64,000 bases of DNA from Roseateles oligotrophus (GTDB lineage Bacteria > Pseudomonadota > Gammaproteobacteria > Burkholderiales > Burkholderiaceae_C), in NCBI RefSeq assembly GCF_014204525.1, contig NZ_JACHLP010000007.1, forward strand, positions 274,060 through 338,059. Direction: 5' to 3'. The notes beneath the pieces were generated by a model, which had not been told where the DNA came from, made no database searches, and saw only the letters and a list, made by a program, of their open reading frames with translations. Numbering within the stretch: the first letter of the stretch is position 1; every line of letters begins with the position of its first letter. Positions 42,101-50,043 of this stretch are shown piece after piece. A program made the position numbers and the translations under genes.

Positions 42101-44201
42101 AGACCGCACCCAACCGAACTTCGATGGATGCCGGCGGCAGATCTTCCGGCTGAACCTTCTCCAGCGCCTCGGCGTTGCGCCGGTAGGCCGGCCCACCCAT
42201 CCTCGCCTGGTCGAGCTTGACCTTGACGTTTCCGGACAGGTACTCGTCGGCCGTCTTCCAGGTCTCGTCGAGCGGGTCCTGGAAGATATGTCCGGCTTCC
42301 GCCAGCGCCGCCGTGACCGCCTCTTCCGGTGCGGACAGCAACTGCGCCATGTAGCCCGGATCGACCCGGCCGCGCCATTGCATCGACGCCGCCAGCGCCG
42401 CCGTCGGCTCGTCGGCCGAGGTCGGCGCCGTCACGCGGCGCAGCGTCCGTTGGGTGAACAACGCCGCCTTGCGGGCGGTTTCGGTCTCCTCGTCGTAGTG
42501 CTCCAGGGACAGGAGCAGGGGATAGTCCGGGTCGCGCCGGAAGGCGAGCGCATTGGCCCGCGTCGACAGGTAGCCGTACTTCGCCACGCAGCGGTCGTAG
42601 GTGCCGTTCAGCATGGCCCGCAAGGGACGCAGCTTCTCGTCACCGTCCTCAGCCAACTGGGCGTCCAACAGTGCGCGGGCATGATCCCGGATCGCGCACA
42701 TGCCTGTGATTCTTGCCCGCTGGGTGGCGTTGAACTGCTCGTGCACATCGACGAGCGATCCGCCATCCACCCGGTGTATCCGGCTGTTGCGGATGCGGAA
42801 GGTTCCTGGCCTTGCACCAGGTTCGGCGGGGACCGGCGCATGCACCGCCAGGGCGGCGGTCTTGGCGGTGCGATAGATGCCCTCGGGCAGCATCGCGATC
42901 CGCTCGGCCAATGCGGCGGGGAGGTCACCCTCGTAGACTGCTGTCGGCACTTCCTCGTAGCCGTTGCTTTCCATGCGCAGGCGGCCGATCACCCATTCGG
43001 GATGACGGGCGTACCACGCATTGACCGGCATGTAGGGCCGGCGGTGGCCCGGGTCGATCAAGCCGTCAGGGGCCTGGAAGCGCTCGATCCAGTCGCCATC
43101 GACCGATTCCGAACCCTCGCGCTTGCGCAGGATCAGGACGTCGGTTTGGACTTCCGTGCCCGCCAATTCGGCAAAGGCGCCCTTGGGTAGGCGGATCGCA
43201 CCCAGCAGGTGAGCCTGGGACGCAAGGTGCCGGCGCACGGCCGTGCTGTGCGATTCCAGCGTGTGGCTGCTGGTGATCAGGACCACCAAGCCACCCGGTC
43301 GAACCAGATCCAGCGAACGGGCGATGAAGTAGTTGTGGATGCTGAAGCCGGCGTAGGGCCGGTTGTTCGCGTCCGGCACCTTGTAGTTGCCGAACGGAAC
43401 ATTGCCGATCACCAGATCGAACCAGCCATCCGGGAAGGACGACTTCTCGAATGGCGCGATGTGCACGGTGACGCCGGCCGGCGTGTACAGGGCCTGGAGC
43501 AGCCGCCCCGACAGACGGTCGATTTCCACCGCGGTCAATTGGGAGGGTGCCATCAGGTCTTCCGGCATGGCGCCGATGAAGTGGCCGATACCGGCCGCCG
43601 GTTCGAGGATGCGCCCACCGGTGAAGCCCAGCCGCCGGACGGCCGCCCACAGGCCATTGATCACGTCGAGCGACGTGTAGTGGCTGTTGTTGACCGATGC
43701 CCGGGCCGACTCGTGGTCGACTTCGCTCAGCAGGGATTGCAACTGCTGGGCCCGTGTGCTCCAGGCCGGATCCTTCCCTTCGAGGTTGAACGCTGCCGGG
43801 AGGCTGCCCCAGCCGGTGTAGCGCACCATGGCTGAGCGCTCATCCTTGTCCGGCGAGCGGTTCCCGGCCTCGATTCGGGCCAGGACCTCGACCGCGCGCA
43901 TGTTGGCTTCGAACTTGGCTACGGCGCTCCCCAGGCCTTTCAGATCGGCGGGATGCAATCGCGGGACGGCTTCCCGGACGACGCTGTCCGATTCGGCGAC
44001 GGTGAGTCGCCAGCTCTGTACTCGGGGCGCTACGACTTCGATGGCTTCATCGCGGGGAATCGCTGCGACGTGCACCAGAACTTGCGCCGTTTGGGGGCCA
44101 GGAAGATGTCCCGGACTGACTGGCGTATTCGCTGGGCCAGCTTCAGGTTCGAAGCCGGGGAGCCAATACGAAATGGAAACAAATGTGGCTTTCTTCGCCA
44201 T
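39189..44201 (-). CDS. Giant DNA methylase-SNF2-type helicase fusion (ICE type)
   Basis: Very large protein, 1670 residues. An N6-adenine methylase-like domain shows motif I GGRILEPAAGIGHFIGAM (near residue 200) and VIGNVPFGNYK (near 265), where the usual NPP(Y/F) is NVPF. A helicase core follows: Walker A in FHTVGAGKTAVCVIAS (near 870), DEAH in WLFVDEAHLHKN (near 1033), and a C-terminal helicase domain with EQREGRILRQGN (near 1367). Coiled-coil-like ends follow (LADLEVELGRPFEHEL). Related proteins occur on large conjugative plasmids and ICEs, probably for protection from host restriction, though this is unproven. ATG 44201 has a GGAG site held in a hairpin (44207-44230). Confidence 0.85.
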   Translation of the reverse strand: MAKKATFVSISYWLPGFEPEAGPANTPVSPGHLPGPQTAQVLVHVAAIPRDEAIEVVAPRVQSWRLTVAESDSVVREAVPRLHPADLKGLGSAVAKFEANMRAVEVLARIEAGNRSPDKDERSAMVRYTGWGSLPAAFNLEGKDPAWSTRAQQLQSLLSEVDHESARASVNNSHYTSLDVINGLWAAVRRLGFTGGRILEPAAGIGHFIGAMPEDLMAPSQLTAVEIDRLSGRLLQALYTPAGVTVHIAPFEKSSFPDGWFDLVIGNVPFGNYKVPDANNRPYAGFSIHNYFIARSLDLVRPGGLVVLITSSHTLESHSTAVRRHLASQAHLLGAIRLPKGAFAELAGTEVQTDVLILRKREGSESVDGDWIERFQAPDGLIDPGHRRPYMPVNAWYARHPEWVIGRLRMESNGYEEVPTAVYEGDLPAALAERIAMLPEGIYRTAKTAALAVHAPVPAEPGARPGTFRIRNSRIHRVDGGSLVDVHEQFNATQRARITGMCAIRDHARALLDAQLAEDGDEKLRPLRAMLNGTYDRCVAKYGYLSTRANALAFRRDPDYPLLLSLEHYDEETETARKAALFTQRTLRRVTAPTSADEPTAALAASMQWRGRVDPGYMAQLLSAPEEAVTAALAEAGHIFQDPLDETWKTADEYLSGNVKVKLDQARMGGPAYRRNAEALEKVQPEDLPPASIEVRLGAVWIPAADVEAFVQEVLEIKDCKVRYSGEAGTWSVEYSEWSVRQSVKATQEFGTPRMHAVALVLCALNVQTPTVKDPVPDKDTYVVNSDETLAAREKLGLLKDRFASWAFEDMARRERLCALYNRLFNATRPRTFDGSHLVLPGFSQCFKLHPQQPNAVWRIVQSGNTGLFHTVGAGKTAVCVIASMELRRLGFAAKPCHVVPNHMLQSYTAEFVRLYPQASVLMATKEDLEGDRRRELISRIATGDWDAVVITHASFERIKTSPEFTEGFIKEVIHDIELAVRAAKSEDRSNRIVKQLEKMKKSWAARLDKLSAQSKKDDLLTWEQLGIDWLFVDEAHLHKNLFRFSKMRVAGLPMASSERAFDLYLKTRYTMQLHGNRQRGVVFATATPVANTMAEIHTMQRYLQPNRLAELGLQQFDAWAATFGEAVTALEIAPDGSGYRMHTRFARFINVPELMSIFGEVADIQTAEMLKLPVPKLRGGKARIVACPPSPQLKAFVQTLVERASAIRNGHVKPDEDNMLAVTNDGRKAALDFRLIVPSAKFDTAGKVAACVREVHAIWQRTAAFHGAQLVFCDLSSPKGGKAFSVYEDLRMRLIDAGIPEQEIAFIHDADTDAQKAKLFKNVREGRIRVLLGSTQKMGIGTNVQDRLAAQHDLDAPWRPCDVEQREGRILRQGNMNEEVEIFRYVTEGSFDAYSWQTLETKARFIAQVMRGDRGIRSVEDVALAALSYAEVKALASGNPLVIEKAGVDAEVAKLSTLHWVWRNQRYANEREVTELPLSIAVLEKKLAAHEADLSRLEPQEMGSITVEIGKRRIVGPDSVGEALRAKVLAAKEEAASAHVRVDRVIGRFGGFDLGIVCASGEHVPELYLAGNVVYNATPYQTGPALVAGLLATLGSVQELADKSRTLLQTRRKRLADLEVELGRPFEHELRLDTLRARQAELIEQLDLTKDEAGSHAADADADAALAVA

Positions 44202-44949
44202 GTTGAGGACTCCGGATAAACAAGGAGTCCCCACGCCCGTCATGAGGAGTGGAACTCCTCGATGGGGTTGAAGGTGCGGGCCGAAGCAGTGCAGACCCAG
44301 ACTGCGACGTTCGGTCGTCTCACGACCGGGCTGCTTGCGATGCATGTGTGGCGTCTCGACAGCGCGTGACGCTCGTTGTGCGGCAGTGCCGCTTTCTCCG
44401 GCGCAAGGGCGGCGGAGGCGGCACTTCTTAGCGAGGGGCGGGTAACGACCGCGACGCCGATGAGGATCGGATCGTCCGTCAGGACGTGCGCCGGGTCGCG
44501 ATGACCCGCAAGCCGGTTCAGTGTCGCGCGTGCGACGGTCACCGTGCGATGGCCCGCGAGCGCGCCACGTCCAAATCTCTGGCGTGCCCGGGTCTTGGGG
44601 ATGCCAATGTCACCGGCCGTCCTGGCCGACAAGGAGATGCCGTGTCACCTGGGAAGCGTGTTCTCTCGTCGGGTAGGCGGTTTGGGGCGGTTGTTTGTGG
44701 CGGGCAGGGCGTCGAGCCCGCCCGTTCACGCGGGGATCGACCTCAGGAGCGGAACTGCTTGAGGTGGGGTGTGCATGAGCGGTGCGTGTTGTGCGCGGAC
44801 GGGCGAGTGTGGGCTGGGCACATCCAACCCGCTTCCCGGGCGGAAGCTGATGTCGAGTTCGGCCTTCTTTGGGCCGAACTTCTCCTGTCCCGCATGGGGC
44901 TGGATCGAGAGCATCGGAGGCAAGCCATTCCGCATGCACCGCGCTTGAA
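44202..44949. other. Intergenic region with hairpins, no gene recognised
   Basis: About 750 bases. GGACTCC/GGAGTCC (44207-44213 with 44224-44230) forms a hairpin across the ribosome site of the methylase gene, and GAGGAGT/ACTCCTC (44244-44260, 3-base loop) lies just beyond. The remainder has open frames in several phases but none with a recognised family or good start. It may hold promoters for both flanking divergent genes. Confidence 0.55.
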
Positions 44950-45930
44950 ATGCACAGTGAGTCAACCCGCCTGTCCATTGCGATACTGAGGGCAGTCCTT
45001 GCCGGGGGGACCTATGACGCCGTTGCTGCCGCCCATGGTTTGACCCGGACGGCCATCGAACATCGTGTCAAGCGCTTGGCCAAGCTGCTGCAACGCAAGG
45101 TCGGTATCGACGGGCTCAACCCCGAGGCGACGGGCTATGTGCACAAGCTGCGCGCAGCAAGGGCAGGTGTTGATGCGGCGCTCAATCAGTTCGAAGCCGG
45201 TGAGGTTCTGCCCGATGCTCCGCCCCAAGTCCTCTCCGACAAGGATGTGAGAACGATGATCCATCGGGCGGGTCTGCGCAGTCCGACGCCGCTGCGCGAC
45301 ATGGCGCTGATTCACGTCGTGCTGGCCACGGGTGCGCGACCTCTCGAGGTGGCAAGGTTGGAGATTGCTGACTACCTTGAACCGGGTGGGGCCGTGCGCG
45401 CCTGCTCGGTGATGCGCGCGGCGGTGTCGGTGAACCGCAAGGAGCGTCCGCTGTTTTTTCGGAGCGCGGCGGCGGTCAAGGCCATCGATAGCTACTTGGC
45501 CTTTCGCCTGGTGCAACACGGAACGGTGCCTGAAGCCGAGGCGCCCTATCGGGGCTTCACGCCGACCGACCGGCTCTTCCTCAACGACGCAGGGCAGCCC
45601 TACGTGGTGCAGTGCCAGGACGTGGACGGGCGAACTCGCTTCCTGTGCCGCCAGATGCTCGACACCTACCGCCGCATCTTCAAGCGCATCAACATGCATG
45701 GCCTCTCGGCGATGACACTCAGGCGGACGGTCGCGTTCCGGCTGGACGCGCGCGGTGCTGACGAGGAGCAGATTGGACTGATCCTCGGGATCACGGAGAA
45801 GCAGGCCGTGCGGGAACTGCTCCCCAGAAGGCCGGAGATTTTCGAGCTGATGACCGATCTTTACACCGACGTCGAGTTACCGATGACTGTTCCCGCCGGC
45901 GCGATGCTGGACGACCGTTTGCCTGGATGA
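44950..45930 (+). CDS. Tyrosine-recombinase-like protein with N-terminal HTH
   Basis: The 326-residue protein has an N-terminal helix-turn-helix-like segment (YDAVAAAHGLTRTAIEHRVK) and a C-terminal integrase-like fold. An Arg is present in the ATGARPLEVARLEIADYL box. The second box reads MTLRRTVAFRL, where His is expected at the start, and I see no clear nucleophilic Tyr near the end (LPRRPEIFELMTDLYTDVEL holds one candidate). It may be a recombinase-derived regulator rather than an active integrase. ATG 44950 is preferred to the longer 44869 start. Confidence 0.65.
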   Translation: MHSESTRLSIAILRAVLAGGTYDAVAAAHGLTRTAIEHRVKRLAKLLQRKVGIDGLNPEATGYVHKLRAARAGVDAALNQFEAGEVLPDAPPQVLSDKDVRTMIHRAGLRSPTPLRDMALIHVVLATGARPLEVARLEIADYLEPGGAVRACSVMRAAVSVNRKERPLFFRSAAAVKAIDSYLAFRLVQHGTVPEAEAPYRGFTPTDRLFLNDAGQPYVVQCQDVDGRTRFLCRQMLDTYRRIFKRINMHGLSAMTLRRTVAFRLDARGADEEQIGLILGITEKQAVRELLPRRPEIFELMTDLYTDVELPMTVPAGAMLDDRLPG

Positions 45931-46122
45931 GGTGCCGGCACCTGGGCGCCCGCGTCATTGCCTTGTTATGCGATTCTGCTAAACCGTGCGGCTTGTCTAC
46001 GAAGGCGTGCTACTCTAAAAAATCAAGCCGGAATTCTGTCCACCCAGGGGGCCTGATTGGTCAAGGCAGACGGAGCCGAGCAGCGCTTGTCGCAAGACAG
46101 CGGTTCCCATTCCTGTGGAGCC

Positions 46123-46164
46123 GCTCGGTTCGAACCCTGGGCAGCCCACGGGGCGCAACCGAGC
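46123..46164. repeat. Inverted repeat upstream of luxR
   Basis: GCTCGGTT (46123-46130) and AACCGAGC (46157-46164) are exact reverse complements 26 bases apart, about 30-70 bases ahead of the luxR start. Possible regulatory element; no resemblance to a lux box. Confidence 0.4.
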
Positions 46165-46190
46165 GGGCCCCCGCTTGTTCGGAGGTGTTG

Positions 46191-46889
46191 ATGACTTGGG
46201 CGGATGACCTACTCCACGAGATCGATCGGGCTGACAGCGAGCACGCCTTGTTTGACAAGGTGCAGCACGCCGCCGAGCAATTGGGCTTCGAGTATTGCGC
46301 GTACGGCATGCGGCTTCCGGTGCCGGTCACCAGTCCGAGGACCGTCATGCTCAACAGCTACCCGACGCTCTGGCAGCAACGCTACGCAGAGCGCAATTAT
46401 CTCGACGTTGATCCGACGGTGCAGCTGGGGGCGGTGTCGCAGCAGCCTATTATCTGGGGCGACGAGGTCTTCGCGACGACGCCCGAACTCTGGGACGACG
46501 CGCGTGACGCCGGCTTGCGTGTCGGCTGGGCGAAGTCAACGTTGGAGGGGCTGAGCGTCGGCGGCATGCTGACGCTATCGAGAACCAGCGAGCCACTCAC
46601 GGACAAGGAACTGGCTGCGAAGGAGCACCGCATGCGTTGGCTTGCCCAAACCGCGCATCAGGGGTTCCGAAGGGTGCTGGCGGCGAAGTGGAGCATCCCC
46701 TTGTCGATCCGGGAAAAGGAGGTGCTGCGCTGGGCGGCCGATGGCAAGACCGTCACCGAGATCTCCGCAATCCTGGACATCTCCGTGGCCACGGTCAAGT
46801 TCCATACCCGCAACGCCGCAGAAAAACTCGGCACAGTCAATCGCACCGCGGCTGTTGCCCGTGCGGTCGCCATGGGCTTGTTGTTTTGA
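46191..46889 (+). CDS. LuxR-family quorum-sensing regulator
   Basis: The 232-residue protein has an N-terminal autoinducer-binding domain with typical YPTLWQQRYAERNYLDVDP (Trp, Tyr, Asp-Pro) near residues 53-71, and a C-terminal LuxR helix-turn-helix (LSIREKEVLRWAADGKTVTE then ISAILDISVATVKFHTRNAA). GGAGGT lies before the ATG at 46191. With the RsaM-like gene and luxI it forms an acyl-homoserine-lactone circuit. It would respond to the signal made by the neighbouring synthase. Confidence 0.92.
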   Translation: MTWADDLLHEIDRADSEHALFDKVQHAAEQLGFEYCAYGMRLPVPVTSPRTVMLNSYPTLWQQRYAERNYLDVDPTVQLGAVSQQPIIWGDEVFATTPELWDDARDAGLRVGWAKSTLEGLSVGGMLTLSRTSEPLTDKELAAKEHRMRWLAQTAHQGFRRVLAAKWSIPLSIREKEVLRWAADGKTVTEISAILDISVATVKFHTRNAAEKLGTVNRTAAVARAVAMGLLF

Positions 46890-46960
46890 GTGCAAGGACT
46901 GCCGACACTCCGGGCGTCAGGAGCCCAGGATGGGCGCCCGAAGTTCAAGAGGTGAATCGA

Positions 46961-47377
46961 TTGGTGGAAACCGAAGCCAAACCCGCAGCGCCTCGTGATG
47001 GCTTCCTGCGGATCGCGCTCGAGGATCTGCTGGCTGTTCGCTTGGTGCATCTGGTGTCTGGCTTGGACGAGGATGATCCGAGTCAGGTGCGTCGTTGCGG
47101 GACCATAACCTCCATCATGGGGTACACCGAATGGGTGAGTGAGGGGATGGCCGAGCCTGTCTCGTTGGGTTGGGACTGGCGCCTTGATCGATTGCAGACC
47201 GGTGAGGCGAACTGCATGCGGGTTGGCTTGCCGCGTTCGAATGTGATGCTCATCGACAGCGCCAAGCGTGATTACGGCTGGGACCGCAATTTGCAGGTGC
47301 TCGCCAGCATCGTCGACGCCATTCCATGGGCAGGTGAAACGCGTGCTGCCATTGAGCGGCGCACTATCACCACCTGA
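46961..47377 (+). CDS. RsaM-like (DUF4902) quorum-sensing modulator
   Basis: The 138-residue protein matches the RsaM family encoded between luxI and luxR in many Burkholderiales, where it restrains quorum sensing. Signature parts: LAVRLVHLVSGLDEDDPSQV, GYTEWVSEG, VSLGWDWRLD, LPRSNVMLIDSAKRDYGW and DAIPWAG. The start is uncertain: TTG at 46961 follows AGAGG at suitable distance, with GTG at 46964 as alternative. No ATG fits. Confidence 0.82.
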   Translation: MVETEAKPAAPRDGFLRIALEDLLAVRLVHLVSGLDEDDPSQVRRCGTITSIMGYTEWVSEGMAEPVSLGWDWRLDRLQTGEANCMRVGLPRSNVMLIDSAKRDYGWDRNLQVLASIVDAIPWAGETRAAIERRTITT

Positions 47378-47706
47378 CCAGTCCGCGTCAAGCAGCCCCA
47401 GACTTGCTCTGCCGCAGATAACCTGAAGTCGGAAAGGGTCTTGTTGTCCTGGGCGGGCAGAATGCCCCGCCTCTTGTCCTGAGAGCCGATCGTCATGATG
47501 CCCGCCGTCTGGTGGGCCTGGCGAGCCCGCCTGCTCACGCCATGGCGAGCGGTGCTGCGCTGCAGCGGCTCATCGCCCAGGACTTTCCATACGCAAAAAC
47601 CGGACGCACAAGGCATCCGTTTGTGCACCTGAACAATAGGGGAGTTTCCTTACGTCCATAGGTTGATGTGAAATGCGAAGCATTCGCATTTATCAATGGG
47701 CATCAG
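47378..47706. other. luxI upstream region
   Basis: The 329-base spacer holds a GGGCGGGCAGAATGCCCCGCC-like imperfect hairpin near 47450-47470 and the Fur-like palindrome near its end. I found no convincing lux box and no gene. Confidence 0.5.
47672..47690. promoter_or_regulatory. Fur-box-like palindrome immediately upstream of luxI
   Basis: AATGCGAAGCATTCGCATT (flanked by a further A and T) is 9-1-9 and near perfect in its outer arms. It aligns with the boxes before FecI copies 1, 2 and 4, sharing the TTCGCATT half with the first two. It lies 16-35 bases before the luxI ATG. Binding there should block transcription start or elongation. An alternative reading is a LuxR-type site. Confidence 0.5.
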
Positions 47707-48276
47707 ATGGAAATTCTTGCAGGTACGCAGCGCACCCTGGCTGGCGACATGATGGGTCGGGTGGCTCGGTTCCGGTACCGGGTCTTCGTCGAAATGCTGG
47801 GCTGGGATCTGCCGTGCCGCGACGGGCTCGAACTGGACCAGTTCGACCGGGAGGATACGTTGTACCTGGTCGCCCGCAAAGGCGAGGAGGTGGTCGGCAT
47901 GGCGCGTCTTCTGCCGACCCACCGACCCTATTTGCTGGGCGAAGTGTTTCCGCAACTGATGGGCTCGCTGCCCGTGCCCAGGGATCCCGAGGTGTGGGAG
48001 CTCTCGCGCTTCACGGCGGTTGATCTCGAGGCGGGGCCTGTTGGTGGCGCGTCCAGGCAGTTCTCCTCGCCGGTTGCGGTCAATCTGCTGCGCTCGGTGC
48101 TCAAGGTGGCTGCCGAGTATGGTGTTCAACGTCTCATCACCGTGTCGCCGCTCGGGATTGAGCGGCTGCTGCGCCGCGCGGGCTTTCTGGCCCACCGTGC
48201 CGCATCTCCCATGGTGATCGACGGCCATCCCATCTTCGCCTGCTGGATCGAAGTTCCTCAACCGCAGAGCCATTGA
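47707..48276 (+). CDS. LuxI-family acyl-homoserine-lactone synthase
   Basis: Makes an AHL signal from S-adenosylmethionine and acyl-ACP. The 189 residues contain the invariant set: FRYRVFVEMLGWDLP (Arg25, Phe27, Trp33), ELDQFDREDTLYLVAR (two Asp), GMARLLPTHRPYLLGE (Arg) and VWELSRFTAV (Glu, Arg). The ATG at 47707 gives the usual LuxI N-terminus; a GTG at 47668 is in frame but would put the Fur-like palindrome inside the gene. A long-chain or hydroxy preference cannot be read from sequence. Followed by the sigma gene after 241 bases. Confidence 0.92.
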   Translation: MEILAGTQRTLAGDMMGRVARFRYRVFVEMLGWDLPCRDGLELDQFDREDTLYLVARKGEEVVGMARLLPTHRPYLLGEVFPQLMGSLPVPRDPEVWELSRFTAVDLEAGPVGGASRQFSSPVAVNLLRSVLKVAAEYGVQRLITVSPLGIERLLRRAGFLAHRAASPMVIDGHPIFACWIEVPQPQSH

Positions 48277-48517
48277 TGGCTGGCGCAGAGAGACGTTGCT
48301 GGCCGGACCAACGCCCATTGGCGTCGTCTGGAGTTGCGGGGCCACGGAGCGTGCGCGTCGTTCCCTTCTTCCGGCGGTCATTCCCAGTGCAAATCCAGTA
48401 CCTCAGGCCGCCGCGCACCGCGAGACCACCAGGAAGACGCCGCCGAGCGTCAGTGTCCCTCGGTGAAAGAGCATCTTGTGCCGCCCCTGGGTGGCTGACC
48501 TGACCAGGGAGGTCTTC

Positions 48518-49042
48518 ATGACGACAGTTGATTCACCGAAACATGCGCTGGTCGAGGTCTATCTCGCGCGCCGTAGCGATCTTCGCTCGATAGCCTCAAA
48601 GATTGTTGGCCGCCACGGCCAGGTTGACGATGTCTTGCAGGATGCCTACCTCAAGCTGGTCGACGGGGTGTGCGCCCGGGAAGTCCTGAACCCGTTCGGC
48701 TACTGCTGTCAGGTCGTGCGGAACATGGCTCTCGACTATTGCCGGCGCCGCGTGGTGGAAGGCAGCTGCATTGTCAGCAGCCCTGATGGCGATCTGCCTG
48801 AGGTCGAAGGCGGCAAACCGGCCGATGCGGGCATCGACGAGCGCCGGATGCTCGAGCGGATCGAAGTCGCGCTGGCAGCGCTGCCGCCAAGGACGCGGTT
48901 CGTGTTCGAACTGTATCGCCTGGAAGGCAGGACTCAGCGGGAGATCGCCAAGATCGTGGGCGTCTCGGCCACACTCGTGAATTTCATGATCAGGGATGTG
49001 ATGACGGCGCTGGCTGGCTGCCGCGACATCCTCGACGACTGA
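48518..49042 (+). CDS. ECF sigma factor of the siderophore locus
   Basis: The 174-residue ECF sigma factor has region 2 VDDVLQDAYLKLVDGV and region 4 RTRFVFELYRLEGRTQREIA then VGVSATLVNFMIRDVM. It differs from the FecI copies at 1-15 kb and is located like the ECF sigma genes that head other beta-proteobacterial lipopeptide-siderophore clusters. AGGGAGG precedes the ATG at 48518. Likely regulon: the NRPS/PKS operon starting at 49771. Confidence 0.9.
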   Translation: MTTVDSPKHALVEVYLARRSDLRSIASKIVGRHGQVDDVLQDAYLKLVDGVCAREVLNPFGYCCQVVRNMALDYCRRRVVEGSCIVSSPDGDLPEVEGGKPADAGIDERRMLERIEVALAALPPRTRFVFELYRLEGRTQREIAKIVGVSATLVNFMIRDVMTALAGCRDILDD

Positions 49043-49213
49043 AGGCCCCAGGGGCATGCATGCTCCCTGCTGGGGCGGTCAGAGTGGTTTCGTCGTCCAG
49101 GCAACAACGCCGTGATGCATGCACGCCAGTGTCGATACAGGTTGTAGCACTCTGGTCACAGTGCTTTCATCTTGATATTGTTGGAGGCATTGCTGCATGA
49201 CTGCGCTCCTTCC

Positions 49214-49462
49214 ATGAACAACAAACCTTCGCCTCGCCAAGACGCCTGTTGGGACACTGCCTGGACCTGGGTCCAGAGGCAGCATGAGGTGGGGTTTGAC
49301 GATCCGGCCTTCAACGCAGAGTTGGCGGCCTGGTTGTCGGCTGATCCCGCCAACCGGGCTGCCTACGACAAGGCGGCAAAGATCTGGCTGGTTGCGGGTC
49401 TGGTGCCGCCAGTCAACGATCTTTCGCCACCGTCCCGATGTAGCGACCCTGCCAGCGAGTGA
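49214..49462 (+). CDS. Short FecR-N-terminal (DUF4880-only) protein
   Basis: The 82-residue protein contains WDTAWTWVQRQHEVGFDDPA and DPANRAAYDKAAKIWLVAGL, which match the cytoplasmic DUF4880 domain of FecR. It then ends with a short Pro/Ser tail, so the membrane and periplasmic domains are missing. In FecR the N-terminal piece binds the sigma factor. It could act as a soluble modulator of the adjacent sigma factor, or be a truncated gene. ATG 49214. Confidence 0.75.
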   Translation: MNNKPSPRQDACWDTAWTWVQRQHEVGFDDPAFNAELAAWLSADPANRAAYDKAAKIWLVAGLVPPVNDLSPPSRCSDPASE

Positions 49463-49770
49463 GCATCGCGGGCAGGGTGTAGTTCTCCATACTCCCCACC
49501 CACTTCCAATGGCGGCGACCGGTCTCCGGTAGCCGCCATTTGTCTTCGTCGGGTCCTCGAAGCTGCTGACGCGGCCGTTGATGCCCCCTTGCTTGCGCTG
49601 TCCTGCTGCGAGCACAGGATCCCGTCGCCACGTCGTGAGACGGACCGAGACGGAGATGGACTAAACAAATTCTCGGCTGCCTCGTCTTGATGGCAAGGAC
49701 GGGCAATTCACGAGAGGCAAACGCTGCTCGGTGCCCGGCTCCCATTACCTGCAACGCAAGGAGATGCCAG
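49463..49770. other. Promoter region of the NRPS/PKS operon
   Basis: The 308-base spacer holds no credible gene. TAAACAAATTCTCGGCTGCC with CGT downstream (about 49662-49685) loosely resembles the TAAAT/CGT promoter of PvdS-type sigma factors. I see no Fur-like palindrome here. Confidence 0.35.
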
Positions 49771-50043
49771 ATGACGACGAGTTGCTTCGATCGCGAGGAT
49801 GAAACCTTCATCGTCCTCGTCAACCATGAGGGCCAGTATTCGATCTGGCCGCACTGGAAGAAGGTGCCCGGTGGCTGGACCGCCGTGATGGACGAGAAGG
49901 GTGTCCAGATCAAGGGTGACAAGAAGACCGTTCTCGAATACGTCGAGAAGACCTGGACCGACATGCGCCCGCTGTCGCTGCGCAAGTGGATGGACGAGCA
50001 GGCCGCCAAGGTCGTGGACGCTTCCGCCGTAGCCACCCAGTGA
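49771..50043 (+). CDS. MbtH-like NRPS accessory protein
   Basis: Small chaperone that activates adenylation domains. The 90 residues contain the family pattern [19 protein letters not shown], followed by [16 protein letters not shown]. It is about 20 residues longer than the usual 70, with an Ala/Val tail. AAGGAG lies before the ATG at 49771. The stop overlaps the thioesterase ATG (TGATG). First gene of the biosynthetic operon. Confidence 0.95.
   Translation: MTTSCFDREDETFIVLVNHEGQYSIWPHWKKVPGGWTAVMDEKGVQIKGDKKTVLEYVEKTWTDMRPLSLRKWMDEQAAKVVDASAVATQ

Noticed and set aside
39315..43190. A 1291-codon plus-strand open frame antisense to the methylase-helicase
   Set aside because: Same antisense effect. 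The minus-strand protein has full methylase and helicase motifs, and this one has none.
46123..46150. CGGTTCGAACCC resembling a tRNA T-loop near the luxR gene, a possible ICE attachment site
   Set aside because: I could not build the five-base T-stem, acceptor stem or anticodon arm around it on either strand, and no duplicate was found near 15.6 kb.
47378..47706. A lux box for the LuxR protein ahead of luxI
   Set aside because: No dyad of the CTG-N10-CAG or ACCTG-type pattern was convincing. The only strong palindrome fits a Fur box better.
49079..49615. A minus-strand frame behind the short FecR-like gene as the remnant of a receptor gene
   Set aside because: Segments such as MLTRWQGRYIGTV hint at an outer-membrane barrel end, but there is no plug or signalling motif and the resemblance is too slight.
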